From: [Flavobacterium] thermophilum
GTDB lineage: Bacteria; Bacillota; Bacilli; Bacillales; Anoxybacillaceae
Reading direction: 5' to 3'
NCBI GenBank assembly: GCA_900450595.1
Contig: UGGS01000001.1
Location: 682,001 to 746,000, forward strand
DNA length: 64,000 nucleotides
A program made the translations under genes and the position numbers. Positions 25,926 through 35,561 of this stretch are shown piece by piece. Position 1 is the first letter of the stretch. Each line of letters begins with the position of its first letter. The notes beneath the pieces were generated by a model, which did not search any database, was not told where the DNA came from, and was given only the letters and a program-made list of their open reading frames with translations.

Positions 25926-27188
25926 ATGAAGCCAAAGCTGTCGCAATGGAAAGAATTGCTTGCCGCCCGGCATAAAAAGGAGAACGATGAAGAAAAAGAA
26001 GAGGAGAAACCGGACGGACGACCTGTGACGGACGTGCCGTATGCCGACGTTTGGCGGGAGTACGGCGCCAAGCCGTATTGGTTTGCCGGCGATTACTGCC
26101 TCATTCGGGAAACGGTGTATCCGCTTGACTATCAGCACGGCCGCTATCGGCTCGGAGCGCTGTATGAAGTGCACGAAAGATGGCAGGAAGCGCCGTTTTC
26201 CCATCCGCTCTCGTGCCGCGGCTTTGCCGTTAGCGACTTATTCTTTTTTGACACGGAGACGATGGGGCTTTCAAGCGGAGCGGGAAATGTCATGTTTTTG
26301 CTCGGCCATGCCCGCTTTGCCGGCGATTGCGTCATCGTCCGCCAGCATTTTTTGCCGCATCCCGGAGCGGAAGTGGCGCTGTATCAAAGTTTCTTATCCG
26401 ATGTCAACTATACGACGCTTGTTACGTACAATGGAAAAGCGTTCGACTGGCCGCGGCTGAAAACGCGCCATGCCCTTGTCCGTGACATGGTGCCGAAGCT
26501 GCCCGCGTTCGGTCATTTTGATTTGTATCACGCCGCCCGCCGATTATGGAAAGGCCGGCTCGATTCGCTGCGGTTGGCTGAAGTGGAGCGGCACATTCTC
26601 TATGTCGAGCGGGGCGATGATGTGCCCGGTTTTTTGGCGCCGATGATGTACCAAGCGTTTTTGCAAACGCCCCATCCCGACCGGATCATGCCCGTTTTGC
26701 GCCATAATGAGCAAGACGTGTTGTCGCTCATCGTGTTATACATTCATTTGTCGATTCAGCTGCTTGACGCAAACCAACTCACCGATCCAGGCGAACAGCT
26801 GGCCGCCGCCCGCTGGTTGGAAACGGTCGGGGAGACGGCGGCCGCGCGGGGCGTCTATGAACAGGCGGGCGCCGGGCAGGCGAAAGAAGCGCATATGGCG
26901 AAGTGGCAACTGTCGCTTTTATATCGGAAGGAAAAACGGTATGACGAGGCGGCGGCGCTTTGGCGCGACTTATTGGAGTGTGGCGTCTATTGGAAGATGA
27001 AAGCGGGCCTTGAGCTGGCGAAAGCGTACGAACATTATTTCCGTGACCTTGATGAAGCGCACCGTTATGCCGTTATGGCATATGAAGCGTGGCGGTCGCT
27101 CGCTAGGATGAGCCGACAACATAGCGAGAAAGAAGAAGCGGAATGGCGCAGGCGGCTCGCGCGGCTTGAACGCAAGAAAAACGGGTGA
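25926..27188 (+). CDS. mrfB: RNase H-like exonuclease MrfB (YprB)
   Basis: This 420-residue protein has a DEDD-type exonuclease domain: first acids in LFFFDTETMGLSSGAGNVMFLLG, then VTYNGKAFDWPRLKTRH, the FDLYHAARRLWKGR region, and the last Asp in HNEQDVLSLIVLYIHLS. A helical TPR-like region forms the last ~130 residues. It is the partner of MrfA in mitomycin repair. A lysine/glutamate-rich stretch (ARHKKENDEEKEEEKPDGR) near the N-terminus is likely disordered. Confidence 0.93.
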   Translation: MKPKLSQWKELLAARHKKENDEEKEEEKPDGRPVTDVPYADVWREYGAKPYWFAGDYCLIRETVYPLDYQHGRYRLGALYEVHERWQEAPFSHPLSCRGFAVSDLFFFDTETMGLSSGAGNVMFLLGHARFAGDCVIVRQHFLPHPGAEVALYQSFLSDVNYTTLVTYNGKAFDWPRLKTRHALVRDMVPKLPAFGHFDLYHAARRLWKGRLDSLRLAEVERHILYVERGDDVPGFLAPMMYQAFLQTPHPDRIMPVLRHNEQDVLSLIVLYIHLSIQLLDANQLTDPGEQLAAARWLETVGETAAARGVYEQAGAGQAKEAHMAKWQLSLLYRKEKRYDEAAALWRDLLECGVYWKMKAGLELAKAYEHYFRDLDEAHRYAVMAYEAWRSLARMSRQHSEKEEAEWRRRLARLERKKNG

Positions 27189-27267
27189 GAACGAGAACTC
27201 GCCCATTTCCCTGGCAAGCGCAAAATATGACAGAAAACGAAAATGTTTCGTCTTTTTGTTGTGAATC

Positions 27268-27296
27268 TTGTAGAAAAAAGAAAAAACGTGTACAAT
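27268..27296 (+). promoter_or_regulatory. sigma-A type promoter before a 27-residue ORF
   Basis: TTGTAG (27268-27273), 17-nt spacer, TACAAT (27291-27296), about 40 nt before ATG 27339. Confidence 0.6.
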
Positions 27297-27338
27297 GGCA
27301 TCGGAATGAACGAAAACGATGGCAGGGAGAAGAAGACG

Positions 27339-27422
27339 ATGCGGAGCATGTACAAAAAAATTTTGTATCTCTTTTTTATTGTCGTCGGTTTGACGTTTGT
27401 CGTGTTCAATTATATCTATTAA
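27339..27422 (+). CDS. putative 27-residue single-span membrane peptide
   Basis: It reads MRSMYKKILYLFFIVVGLTF and ends VVFNYIY: a basic N-terminus and one hydrophobic helix. GGGAGAAGAAG precedes the ATG, and a good promoter lies in place. No homologue is known to me. The following 200 nt (27423-27630) hold only the cotD promoter. Confidence 0.5.
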   Translation: MRSMYKKILYLFFIVVGLTFVVFNYIY

Positions 27423-27560
27423 TGAACGTCAGAGAGGCCGGCGCCGCATAACGGATTCAAAAAGACGAATGACGATGCCAAAACGTCCGAAGCACCGGGG
27501 GCGAGAGAGCCGGTAGATTGTTGGCGCGAATGGCTCTTCAAAATGGGTGTTTATACTAGT

Positions 27561-27588
27561 ACGAGTCCACTCCGTTCATCATAGGCTA
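27561..27588 (+). promoter_or_regulatory. sigma-K type promoter of cotD
   Basis: AC (27561-27562), 17-nt spacer, CATAGGCTA (27580-27588), matching the mother-cell sigma-K pattern AC...CATAnnnTA. Confidence 0.65.
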
Positions 27589-27630
27589 GTATTGTCAAGC
27601 AACAGCTTAAATTGATGAAAGGAGAGGAAT

Positions 27631-27879
27631 ATGATGCATTGCCTGCCGAATGTAACGGCGCCGATCGTTCATCCGCCTCGTTGCAACGTTTTGCATCATT
27701 TCGAAGCAACGATTGTGCCGCATATCCATCCATCGCATACGACGCATGTTTATCATCACCTGTATGAACATCAACATTATTTCCCGCATACGGAATCGGC
27801 GGTGGCTCAGGCTGCCAATCGCCATCTGTACTGCCCGGGTCCGGGACCAATGCCATTTCCGCCGTTTCCGTTGCGATAG
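27631..27879 (+). CDS. cotD: spore coat protein D
   Basis: An 82-residue His- and Pro-rich protein with the CotD patterns APIVHPPRCNVLHHF, TIVPHIHPSHTTHVYHH and HQHYFPHTESAV. CotD is an inner-coat protein made late in the mother cell, which agrees with the sigma-K-like promoter. The start is the ATG ATG pair at 27631/27634 after GAAAGGAGAGG. Position next to yprB and gpsB matches B. subtilis; ypsA, which lies between cotD and gpsB there, is absent here. Confidence 0.93.
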   Translation: MMHCLPNVTAPIVHPPRCNVLHHFEATIVPHIHPSHTTHVYHHLYEHQHYFPHTESAVAQAANRHLYCPGPGPMPFPPFPLR

Positions 27880-27887
27880 TAAGGGCC

Positions 27888-27923
27888 AAAAACAGAAGCC
27901 GCTTTGTCGGCTTCTGTTTTTTT
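27888..27923 (+). terminator. intrinsic terminator after cotD
   Basis: AAAAACAGAAGCC pairs with GGCTTCTGTTTTT. Confidence 0.9.
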
Positions 27924-28114
27924 ACGGATGGAAAACGCCGGCAGCCGGCGGCGTTTGGGCGGGAGGACGGCGTTTCGGCGCCGCCGGGAAGTCTGCGTGG
28001 GCGCCATGCGGCTTCCCGATCGATGCGGCAAGCCAACCGTCAATTGACAACCGGCTGAATTTCTGAAAAAATAAAGAGAAGATGATCGTTGAATGCGGAT
28101 TGAGGTGAAAAGCC

Positions 28115-28411
28115 ATGTCAGCCAATCGCGTAAAACTAACGCCGAAAGACATTTTAGAAAAGGAATTTAAGGTAAGCATACGGGGGTACAACCAAGACGA
28201 AGTGGATCAATTTTTGGATCTCATTATTAAAGATTATGAAGCATTTCAGCAAGAAATTGACGAGTTGCGCCAGGAAAACGCCCGGCTGAAGCGGCAAGTC
28301 GAGGAGCTTCAAAAACGGCCGGCGATGTCGGCGGGAACGACGAACTACGACATTTTGCAGCGCCTTTCCAACTTAGAAAAGCATGTGTTTGGCCGGAAAC
28401 TGTATGAATAA
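28115..28411 (+). CDS. gpsB: cell-division cycle protein GpsB
   Basis: This 98-residue DivIVA-like protein has the membrane-binding N-terminus ([36 protein letters not shown]), a coiled coil to about residue 68, and a C-terminal trimerising segment ([16 protein letters not shown]). GpsB shuttles penicillin-binding proteins between side wall and septum. TTGAGGTGAAAAGCC precedes the ATG, and TTGACA at 28044 with a weak -10 is a possible promoter. The rnpB gene follows, as in Bacillus. Confidence 0.96.
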   Translation: MSANRVKLTPKDILEKEFKVSIRGYNQDEVDQFLDLIIKDYEAFQQEIDELRQENARLKRQVEELQKRPAMSAGTTNYDILQRLSNLEKHVFGRKLYE

Positions 28412-28458
28412 CCAGCCGGCAGGGCGAAGTTGATGCAGGGATTTCTAATTTTTTCTTC

Positions 28459-28487
28459 TTGATTCTCACACCAAGATCAGCTATACT
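28459..28487 (+). promoter_or_regulatory. promoter of rnpB
   Basis: TTGATT (28459-28464), 17-nt spacer, TATACT (28482-28487), placing the start of transcription near 28494-28503. Confidence 0.75.
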
Positions 28488-28501
28488 GTAAGATGCTCGC
28501 A

Positions 28502-28921
28502 GCGTTAATCATGCTCGGGTAATCGCTGCGGCCGGTTTCGGCCGTAGAGGAAAGTCCATGCTCGCACGGTGCTGAGATGCCCGTAGTGTTCGTGCCTAGC
28601 GAATCCATAAGCTAGGGCAGCCTGGCTTCGGCTGGGCTGACGGCGGGGAAAGAACCTACGTCCCGGCTCGGGATATGGTTCGATTACCCTGAAAGTGCCA
28701 CAGTGACGGAGCTCTAAGGGAAACCTTAGAGGTGGAACGCGGTAAACCCCACGAGCGAGAAACCCAAATGATGGTAGGGGCACCTTCCCGAAGGAAATGA
28801 ACGGAGGGAAGGACAGGCGGCGCATGCAGCCTGTAGATAGATGATTACCGCCGGAGTACGAGGCGCAAAGCCGCTTGCAGTACGAAGGTACAGAACATGG
28901 CTTATAGAGCATGATTAACGT
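28502..28921 (+). ncRNA. rnpB: RNase P RNA, Bacillus (B) type
   Basis: This is the catalytic RNA of tRNA 5' processing. Recognisable conserved pieces are GGGTAATCGCTGCGG at the 5' side, GAGGAAAGTCCATGCTCGC, the GAACCCAAAT-like GAGAAACCCAAATG, ACAGGCGGCGCATG... and the 3' GGCTTATAGAGC. The 5' GTTAATCATGCTC (28504-28516) pairs with GAGCATGATTAAC (28907-28919) to close P1. Length ~420 nt fits the B type. No RNA polymerase terminator lies inside. Confidence 0.97.
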
Positions 28922-28936
28922 GGTGATGGCATCATG

Positions 28937-28967
28937 AAAAGCCCTCCTGCATGAAGGAGGGCTTTTC
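28937..28967 (+). terminator. intrinsic terminator after rnpB
   Basis: AAAAGCCCTCC pairs with GGAGGGCTTTT. Confidence 0.9.
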
Positions 28968-29042
28968 TTGTATCGGTTGTTTTGCAGGATGGTTATACTT
29001 GGAGATGAAATACATATTGCCTGCCAGAATAGGGGGAAGCGG

Positions 29043-30179
29043 ATGGAGCGATTTTCAATCATTGCCACGGCCGCGATGGGGCTCGAAGCGGTTGTGGCGG
29101 ATGAAGTGCGCCGGCTTGGCTACGAATGCCAAGTGGAAAACGGCAAGGTGATGTTTGAAGGTGATGCGGCTGCGATTTGCCGCGCCAATCTTTGGCTGCG
29201 CACTGCCGACCGTGTGAAGCTCAAAATCGGCGAGTTTCGGGCGACGACGTTTGAAGAGTTGTTTGAGCAGACGAAGGCGCTGCCATGGGCTGATTATTTG
29301 CCGAAAGACGCCTCGTTCCCTGTTATTGGAAAATCAGTGAAATCAACGTTGTTCAGCGTCTCCGATTGCCAAGCCATCGTCAAAAAAGCGGTTGTTGAAA
29401 GCCTAAAGGAGCGCTATCGGCTGTCGTGGTTTCCTGAAACAGGGGCGCTCTACCGCATCGAAGTGGCGCTCCATAAGGACATCGCCACCTTGACGATCGA
29501 TGCGAGCGGCGCCGGGCTGCACAAGCGCGGCTATCGTCTCCGCCAAGGGGAAGCGCCGCTCAGAGAGACGCTCGCCGCCGCCTTGGTGCTGCTGACCAAC
29601 TGGACGCCGGACCGCCCGTTTGTTGACCCGTTTTGCGGCTCGGGCACGATCGCCATTGAGGCAGCGCTCATCGGCCAAAACATTGCCCCTGGATTCAACC
29701 GCGACTTTGTTTCCGAACAATGGCCGTGGATCGGGAAACAAGTGTGGGAGCGCGCGCGCGAAGAAGCAGAAGCGCTGGCCCGCTATGACCAGCCTTTGGA
29801 TATTATCGGGATGGACATCGATCCGCACATGGTGGAAACCGCCAAGGCGAACGCGGCGGAAGCAGGGCTTGCCGATTTATTGTCGTTTCGAGTCGGGCGG
29901 GCGGAGCAGTTTCGGACGGACAAGCGGTACGGAGTGATTGTCGGCAATCCGCCGTATGGGGAGCGGCTTGGCGAACGCCGGGAAGTGGAAGCGCTCTATC
30001 GCGCCATCGGCCGCGCCTACGCCTCTTTGGATACGTGGTCGGTCTATATCTTAACCGCCCACCGCGGCTTTGAAACGCATTACGGCCGACCGGCAACCAA
30101 ACGGCGCAAGCTGTTTAACGGCTTTATCGAAACGCATTACTACCAATATTGGGGGCCGCGGCCGCCGCGTGAAGGCTAG
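29043..30179 (+). CDS. ypsC: THUMP-domain rRNA methyltransferase (RlmL-like, YpsC)
   Basis: A 378-residue class I methyltransferase. An N-terminal ferredoxin-like plus THUMP region (residues 1-160) is followed by the catalytic fold: FVDPFCGSGTIAIEAALIGQNIAPG (SAM motif I with the DPFCGSGT signature), IIGMDIDPHMVETAKANA, and the N6/N2-methylase motif VGNPPYGERLG. The family makes m2G in 23S rRNA (RlmK/L). The start follows GGGGGAAGCGG; the longer frame from 28968 overlaps the rnpB terminator. The rnpB-ypsC neighbourhood is conserved in Bacillus. Confidence 0.92.
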   Translation: MERFSIIATAAMGLEAVVADEVRRLGYECQVENGKVMFEGDAAAICRANLWLRTADRVKLKIGEFRATTFEELFEQTKALPWADYLPKDASFPVIGKSVKSTLFSVSDCQAIVKKAVVESLKERYRLSWFPETGALYRIEVALHKDIATLTIDASGAGLHKRGYRLRQGEAPLRETLAAALVLLTNWTPDRPFVDPFCGSGTIAIEAALIGQNIAPGFNRDFVSEQWPWIGKQVWERAREEAEALARYDQPLDIIGMDIDPHMVETAKANAAEAGLADLLSFRVGRAEQFRTDKRYGVIVGNPPYGERLGERREVEALYRAIGRAYASLDTWSVYILTAHRGFETHYGRPATKRRKLFNGFIETHYYQYWGPRPPREG

Positions 30180-30229
30180 AAGTTGACTTCTCGGCGGCGA
30201 TCCATCATAATATTGTCTTGTTATTGGGA

Positions 30230-30261
30230 ATAAGCGCGCAACAAACTTGTTGCGCGCTTAT
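30230..30261 (+). other. perfect palindrome after ypsC
   Basis: A 14-15 bp perfect stem (ATAAGCGCGCAACA / TGTTGCGCGCTTAT) with a tiny loop and no T-run on either side. It may be a factor-independent pause, an mRNA-stabilising hairpin or a protein site. Confidence 0.6.
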
Positions 30262-30309
30262 GCATGATGATGCCGGGGGAGTTTATGCCAATTTGGAGGG
30301 GTGGCGGCG

Positions 30310-32247
30310 ATGAGCCATGATCGTTATCCATTTACAGTAGAAAAAAACGAAAACTTCTTTGACAAGCTCAGCCAATGGATCGGCGATGTTTTTTACGATA
30401 TTTTGCCAGAGGCCGGGTTTGAGCTGCGCGATGAGCAAATTTATATGGCGTTCCAGCTCGAGCGCGCGTTTCGCGAGAAAAAGGTGATGTTTGCCGAAGC
30501 CGGGGTCGGCACGGGAAAAACGATCGTCTATTTGCTGTATGCGATTTGTTACGCCCGCTACACTGGCAAGCCGGCCATCATCGCCTGCGCGGATGAGACA
30601 TTGATCGAGCAGCTCGTCAAAAAAGAAGGGGATATCGCCAAATTGTCCGATGTGCTTGGACTGCATATCGACGTCCGGCTGGCCAAATCGCCGGATCAAT
30701 ATTTATGTTTAAATAAGCTCGAAGAAGTCACGACATATGATGACGAGGATATCGAATTATACGAGCGAATTTTTGATGAGCTTCCGGCATTCGTCCACGA
30801 TAATAAACCGATGCAGTCGTTTTACCGCTATGGCGACCGGAAGGAATACGCCCATTTGAGTGATGAGCAGTGGAAAAAAATCGCCTGGGACCCGTTTCAG
30901 GATTGTTTTACATGTGAAAAGCGGCACCGCTGCGGCCAGACGCTTTGGCGCGATTATTATCGAAAAGCGACGGATTTGATCGTCTGTTCGCACGATTTTT
31001 ATATGGAACACGTCTGGACGTATGAGGCGCGCAAGCGGGAAGGCCAGCTGCCGCTGTTGCCGGAGGCGAGCTGCGTCGTGTTCGATGAGGGGCATTTGCT
31101 TGAGTTTGCCGCGCAAAAGGCGCTGACGTACCGGATGAAAGAGACGACGCTTGAGATGCTGCTGACAAGGCTGCTCGAAAACGACATCCGTGAACAGCTC
31201 GCTTATTTAATTGAGGAGACGTTGGAGACGAGCGCGCGCTTTTTTGCGGAATTGAAAGCGTGCGCGAAAGACGTTCCCGGATCGAACCGGAAAGAAATTT
31301 CGCCGTCGCCCGCCCTGCAGCAATGGGCGAAGCAGCTGCACAGGCAAATCGTTGAAATCGGCAATGAGCTTGTGTTTGAAAGCGAGACGTATACGATCGA
31401 CCATTATCAGCTGAACATCGTGGACGAATATTTGGATCAAATTCAATATTCGCTCGACTTGTTTTTGACGAACGCCGATGCGATCACATGGCTTGAGTCA
31501 TCGCGCCAAGAGGCGACTTTGGTCGTCATGCCGCGCACCGTGCAGGAAGTGCTGCGCGAAAAAGTGTTCAGCAAACGAATGCCGTTTATCTTTTCATCGG
31601 CGACGCTGTCGAGTGGAAAATCGTTTGCCTATATTGCCCAAAGCTTGGGCATTGATGACTATTTGTCGTTCAGCGTGCCATCGCCGTTTGATTACGATGA
31701 GCAAATGACAATTTATATGCCGACGTTCCGCGCCGGCGAGACGCTGTTTGCGGAAAAATATCGCTATGCGCTCGAAAAATTGCGCGAAACCGGCGGCCGG
31801 GCGCTCATCTTGTTCCCGACGCGCGAAGAGCTGCTCCAATTTAAAGAAGAAGCGGCCGATGAACCGTTTTCGTTCTTGTTTGAGGGAGACCGTGAAATCA
31901 GCGATTTGGTCGCCGAGTTTCAGCGCAATGAGGAGACCGTGCTTTGTTCGGAACATTTATGGGAAGGGCTTGACATCCCGGGGCCGTCATTGTCAAACGT
32001 CATCATTTGGTCGCTTCCGTATCCGCCGAACGATCCGGTGTTTCAGGCGAAACGGAAGGCATACCGTGATCCGTTTTGGAGCGTTGATGTGCCGTACATG
32101 CTGCTCCGCCTCCGTCAAGGGGTCGGGCGGCTCATCCGCACCCGCGACGATCGCGGCATCGTCTCCATTTTTGTCACTGACCGCGACGATGCGCAAGTCA
32201 TCCAAGCGGTCAAAGAGGTGCTGCCGATAGCGGTGAGGGAAGAATAA
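30310..32247 (+). CDS. ypvA: DinG/XPD-type ATP-dependent DNA helicase YpvA
   Basis: A 645-residue SF2 helicase. Walker A is EAGVGTGKTIVYLLYA. The iron-sulfur type cysteine cluster between motifs I and II includes CFTCEKRHRCGQ. The DEAH-like box is VFDEGHLLEFAA, with SSATLSSGKSF and, at the end, RLRQGVGRLIRTRDDRG (motif VI). ATG 30310 lies 8 nt after GGAGGGG. B. subtilis YpvA is the homologue, also next to ypwA. The exact DNA substrate is not known from sequence. Confidence 0.92.
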   Translation: MSHDRYPFTVEKNENFFDKLSQWIGDVFYDILPEAGFELRDEQIYMAFQLERAFREKKVMFAEAGVGTGKTIVYLLYAICYARYTGKPAIIACADETLIEQLVKKEGDIAKLSDVLGLHIDVRLAKSPDQYLCLNKLEEVTTYDDEDIELYERIFDELPAFVHDNKPMQSFYRYGDRKEYAHLSDEQWKKIAWDPFQDCFTCEKRHRCGQTLWRDYYRKATDLIVCSHDFYMEHVWTYEARKREGQLPLLPEASCVVFDEGHLLEFAAQKALTYRMKETTLEMLLTRLLENDIREQLAYLIEETLETSARFFAELKACAKDVPGSNRKEISPSPALQQWAKQLHRQIVEIGNELVFESETYTIDHYQLNIVDEYLDQIQYSLDLFLTNADAITWLESSRQEATLVVMPRTVQEVLREKVFSKRMPFIFSSATLSSGKSFAYIAQSLGIDDYLSFSVPSPFDYDEQMTIYMPTFRAGETLFAEKYRYALEKLRETGGRALILFPTREELLQFKEEAADEPFSFLFEGDREISDLVAEFQRNEETVLCSEHLWEGLDIPGPSLSNVIIWSLPYPPNDPVFQAKRKAYRDPFWSVDVPYMLLRLRQGVGRLIRTRDDRGIVSIFVTDRDDAQVIQAVKEVLPIAVREE

Positions 32248-32367
32248 GTTCTTCCCTTTTTCTTTTTGCAGCCGAAGCGGATATTTCCCGATGCGTCAGC
32301 AGGAAAATGTCCCCTTGTTATGGAAATGATGATACGGCCAGCAAAAACAGTGGGAGGATGGGGCTCG

Positions 32368-33870
32368 ATGAAGCGAATGGAAGAACAATTTTTGGAATAT
32401 GTCAAAAAAATGATGGGATACCATGAGGCGATCGGCCTCATGTATTGGGATTTGCGGACCGGGGCTCCGAAGAAAGGAGTCGGACAGCGCTCGGAAGTGA
32501 TCGGCATGCTGTCGGCGGAAGCGTTCCAAATGTCGATATCCGAAGAGATGGCGGCGTTTATCGCCAAACTGTCAGCCAAAGGGGTGTATGAACAGCTTGG
32601 TGAAGTGACGCAGCGCACGCTCGATGAGTGTAAAAAAGAATATGAGCGCAATAAAAAAATTCCCGTTGCCGAATACAAGGAGTATGTAGTGCTTCGCTCC
32701 AAAGCGGAAAGCGTCTGGGAAGAGGCGAAAGCAACCGCTGATTTTTCCCGTTTTCGCCCGTACTTGGAGCGAATCATCGAGTTTCAGCGCCGTTTTATCG
32801 AGTACTGGGGATATGAAGGGCATCCGTACAACACGCTGCTTGATCAATATGAGCCGGGCATGACGGTCGAGCTGCTCGATCAGCTGTTCGGCCGGCTGCG
32901 TGAACGCATCGTTCCGCTTGTACAAGCCGTTGCCGCCGCCCCAAATAAGCCGGATACGTCGTTTTTGTTTGCTGCGTTTCCGAAAGAACGGCAACGGGCG
33001 TTTCTTTTGGAGCTGCTTCCGGAACTCGGCTATGACTTTGGCAAAGGGCGGCTTGATGAGACGGTTCATCCGTTTGCGATCGGATTGAACCCAAACGATG
33101 TGCGCATTACGACGCGCTACGACGAACGCGATTTTCGCACCGCCATCTTCGGGACGATTCATGAGTGCGGCCATGCCCTGTATGAACAACATATTTCCGA
33201 AACGCTTGTCGGCACGCCGCTTTGCGGTGGGGCATCGATGGGTATTCACGAGTCGCAGTCACTGTTTTTCGAAAATATGGTCGGCCGCCACTATTCATTT
33301 TGGAAGCGGCATTATTCACGTCTTTCGCAATACGCGCCATCGCAGTTTGCCGGCGTTTCGCTGGATGCGTTTTACCGGGCGATCAATGAGGTGAAGCCGT
33401 CGTTGATTCGTATTGAGGCTGACGAACTGACGTATCCGCTTCACATTATTGTTCGGTATGAAATAGAAAAGCAGCTGTTTGCTGGAGAGATTGAAGCTGC
33501 TGATTTGCCGGATGTATGGAACGAGAAATACGAACAGTATCTCGGCATCCGCCCGTACAACGATTCGGTCGGTGTTTTACAGGACGTCCATTGGTCGGGC
33601 GGCAGCTTCGGCTATTTTCCGTCGTACGCGCTTGGCTATATGTACGCGGCGCAATTCAAACAAGCGCTTGAAAAAGAGCTGGATGTTGCCCGATTGCTTG
33701 AGGAAGGGAACATCACACCGATTCGTGAATGGCTGACCGCCAACGTTCACCGGTTCGGCAAAACGAAAAAGCCGCTCGACCTCGTGCGCGATGCGACGGG
33801 CGAACCGCTGAAAGCCGATTACCTCATTCAATATTTGGAAGAAAAATATAAGGCGATTTACTGCTTATAA
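32368..33870 (+). CDS. ypwA: M32 family metallocarboxypeptidase (YpwA, carboxypeptidase Taq type)
   Basis: This 500-residue, mostly helical zinc carboxypeptidase has the HEXXH site in FGTIHECGHALYEQH and the third zinc ligand (Glu) in MGIHESQSLFFENMVGR. It also carries the M32 motifs HPFAIGLNPNDVRITTRY and IRIEADELTYPLHIIVRYEIE, and GLMYWDLRTGAPKKG near the N-terminus. It trims C-terminal residues from peptides. Length equals B. subtilis YpwA (501). ATG 32368 follows GGAGGATGGGG. Confidence 0.95.
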   Translation: MKRMEEQFLEYVKKMMGYHEAIGLMYWDLRTGAPKKGVGQRSEVIGMLSAEAFQMSISEEMAAFIAKLSAKGVYEQLGEVTQRTLDECKKEYERNKKIPVAEYKEYVVLRSKAESVWEEAKATADFSRFRPYLERIIEFQRRFIEYWGYEGHPYNTLLDQYEPGMTVELLDQLFGRLRERIVPLVQAVAAAPNKPDTSFLFAAFPKERQRAFLLELLPELGYDFGKGRLDETVHPFAIGLNPNDVRITTRYDERDFRTAIFGTIHECGHALYEQHISETLVGTPLCGGASMGIHESQSLFFENMVGRHYSFWKRHYSRLSQYAPSQFAGVSLDAFYRAINEVKPSLIRIEADELTYPLHIIVRYEIEKQLFAGEIEAADLPDVWNEKYEQYLGIRPYNDSVGVLQDVHWSGGSFGYFPSYALGYMYAAQFKQALEKELDVARLLEEGNITPIREWLTANVHRFGKTKKPLDLVRDATGEPLKADYLIQYLEEKYKAIYCL

Positions 33871-33871
33871 A

Positions 33872-33908
33872 CGAATCCCCCCTCTTTAGCAGCGAAGAGG
33901 GGGGATGG
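33872..33908. terminator. hairpin between convergent ypwA and cbaA
   Basis: AATCCCCCCTCTT pairs with AAGAGGGGGGAT. Confidence 0.7.
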
Positions 33909-33910
33909 CT

Positions 33911-35560
33911 TTACCATAGTTTGTATCCTTTCGACCCCGGCGGGGCGTTTTGGATAATGTCGATCAGCGGCACCGTATACGCGATCAAAATAAGCGCAAC
34001 GACAAGGCTGATCCAAAGTTTCCAGTTTTCAAGCGCCAGTGCGGCCCGTTCATACGGAGCAGCTGCCTCGGCGACCGGAAATTCCGTTTCGCCTTTCGGG
34101 GCGAAAAATGCCAAGTTGATGACGATGACGAGAATGAGAATGATGCCGATGAATAAGATCGTTCCACCGACAGCTTGTGCGATTTGATACGGAATCCATT
34201 CGAGCGCCTGCGGCGAATTGCCGTACGTCGAGAACGCTGAACGTCTTGGCGCTCCAAGCAAGCCGGCAAAATGCATCGAGCCGGACATAAACGTCATCCC
34301 AACGGCCCAAACGATCGTTTGAATGATGGCGAGGCGGTTCATCGCCTTCGTCATCACCCGGCCGGTCAAATGCGGGATGAGCCAATACGATGCGCCAAAA
34401 AACGTTAACACAACCGTCGTGGCAACGGTCAAATGGAAGTGGCCGGTCACCCAAATCGTGTTATGGACGACTTGGTTGAGTTGATGCGAGGCGTTAATAA
34501 TCCCGCCGGTGCCGGCCGGAATGAAAAACAGCATCCCGACAAATGGCGCGAAAAAGCGCGCATCTCCCCACGGCAATTTCCGCCACCAGCCAAACAAGCC
34601 GGTTGCCCCTTGCGAGCGGCCATATGATTCAAACGTCGCAAACATGGCAAACGCGGTCATGAGCGACGGAATGATGACCATAAACGTCAAGACGACTTGC
34701 ACGTACTTCCAAAACGGCGAAATCCCTGGCTCTAGCAATTGATGGTGAAAGCCGACTGGAATCGAAAACAGCAAAAACAAGATAAATGCCAGCCGTGCGA
34801 GCGAATCAGAGAAGATTTTGCCGCCGATCACTTTCGGAATGACGGCGTACCAAACCATATACGCCGGCAATAGCCAGAAGTAGACGAGCGGATGCCCGAA
34901 ATACCAAAACAGCGTCCGGCTCAAGAGCACGTTCACCCGATCCGTGAGCCCAAGCGACCACGGAATAAGCTGAAAGACGACGGTCGCAGCGACACCGAGC
35001 GTGCAGACGAGCCATAATACCATATTTGTCACCGACATAAATGTCAACAGCGGGCTCGCTTCGCCGCGGTGCGCCTTCCGCCAGCGCGCGTAATGGGCAA
35101 ACATTCCAAAACCGCTCACCCAGCTGCCGACGACGACGAGCGCCAAGCCGATGTAAAAGCCAGCGTGCGCCTGAAGCGGTGCGTAAAACGTATATAAGAC
35201 AGATGCTTGGCCGGTTAGGATGAAAAAGGCTGTGCAGGCCGTCCCTGCCGTCATCATCCAAAAACCGATCCAGCCGAGCCGGCGCGAACCGTCCGAGAGC
35301 GATCCGGTCGTGCGGCTGACCGCGGCGAACTGAAAGCCGATAATGAAAAACGTCGTCAGCACAAGCCCAAGCAAGACGCCGTGCGTCGTCAAAATCGTGT
35401 AATAGCTGATCCCAGCCGGCAGTTCAAACTTGCCGGAACGGACGAGCGTTTGCAACAGGCCGGCGAAGCCGCCTAATGCGAGAGCAACAAAAGCGACAGC
35501 TAAATGCGCCAGCGCCAGTTTGGCGTCGCGGCGATCGACTTTTTCCAACGATTGTACCAT
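33911..35560 (-). CDS. cbaA: b(o/a)3-type cytochrome c oxidase subunit I
   Basis: A 549-residue haem-copper oxidase subunit with about 13 membrane helices. Haem and copper ligands are seen: low-spin haem His in LTTHGVLLGLVLTTFF, Cu-B region WYFGHPLVYFWLLPAYMVWY with the His-Tyr spacing of the ba3 family, and HQLNQVVHNTIWVTGHFHLTVATT carrying the remaining His ligands. It reduces O2 to water with electrons from cytochrome c. It is the 3' gene of a three-gene minus-strand operon and fits the thermophilic Bacillaceae b(o/a)3 oxidase. Confidence 0.94.
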   Translation of the reverse strand: MVQSLEKVDRRDAKLALAHLAVAFVALALGGFAGLLQTLVRSGKFELPAGISYYTILTTHGVLLGLVLTTFFIIGFQFAAVSRTTGSLSDGSRRLGWIGFWMMTAGTACTAFFILTGQASVLYTFYAPLQAHAGFYIGLALVVVGSWVSGFGMFAHYARWRKAHRGEASPLLTFMSVTNMVLWLVCTLGVAATVVFQLIPWSLGLTDRVNVLLSRTLFWYFGHPLVYFWLLPAYMVWYAVIPKVIGGKIFSDSLARLAFILFLLFSIPVGFHHQLLEPGISPFWKYVQVVLTFMVIIPSLMTAFAMFATFESYGRSQGATGLFGWWRKLPWGDARFFAPFVGMLFFIPAGTGGIINASHQLNQVVHNTIWVTGHFHLTVATTVVLTFFGASYWLIPHLTGRVMTKAMNRLAIIQTIVWAVGMTFMSGSMHFAGLLGAPRRSAFSTYGNSPQALEWIPYQIAQAVGGTILFIGIILILVIVINLAFFAPKGETEFPVAEAAAPYERAALALENWKLWISLVVALILIAYTVPLIDIIQNAPPGSKGYKLW

Positions 35561-35561
35561 G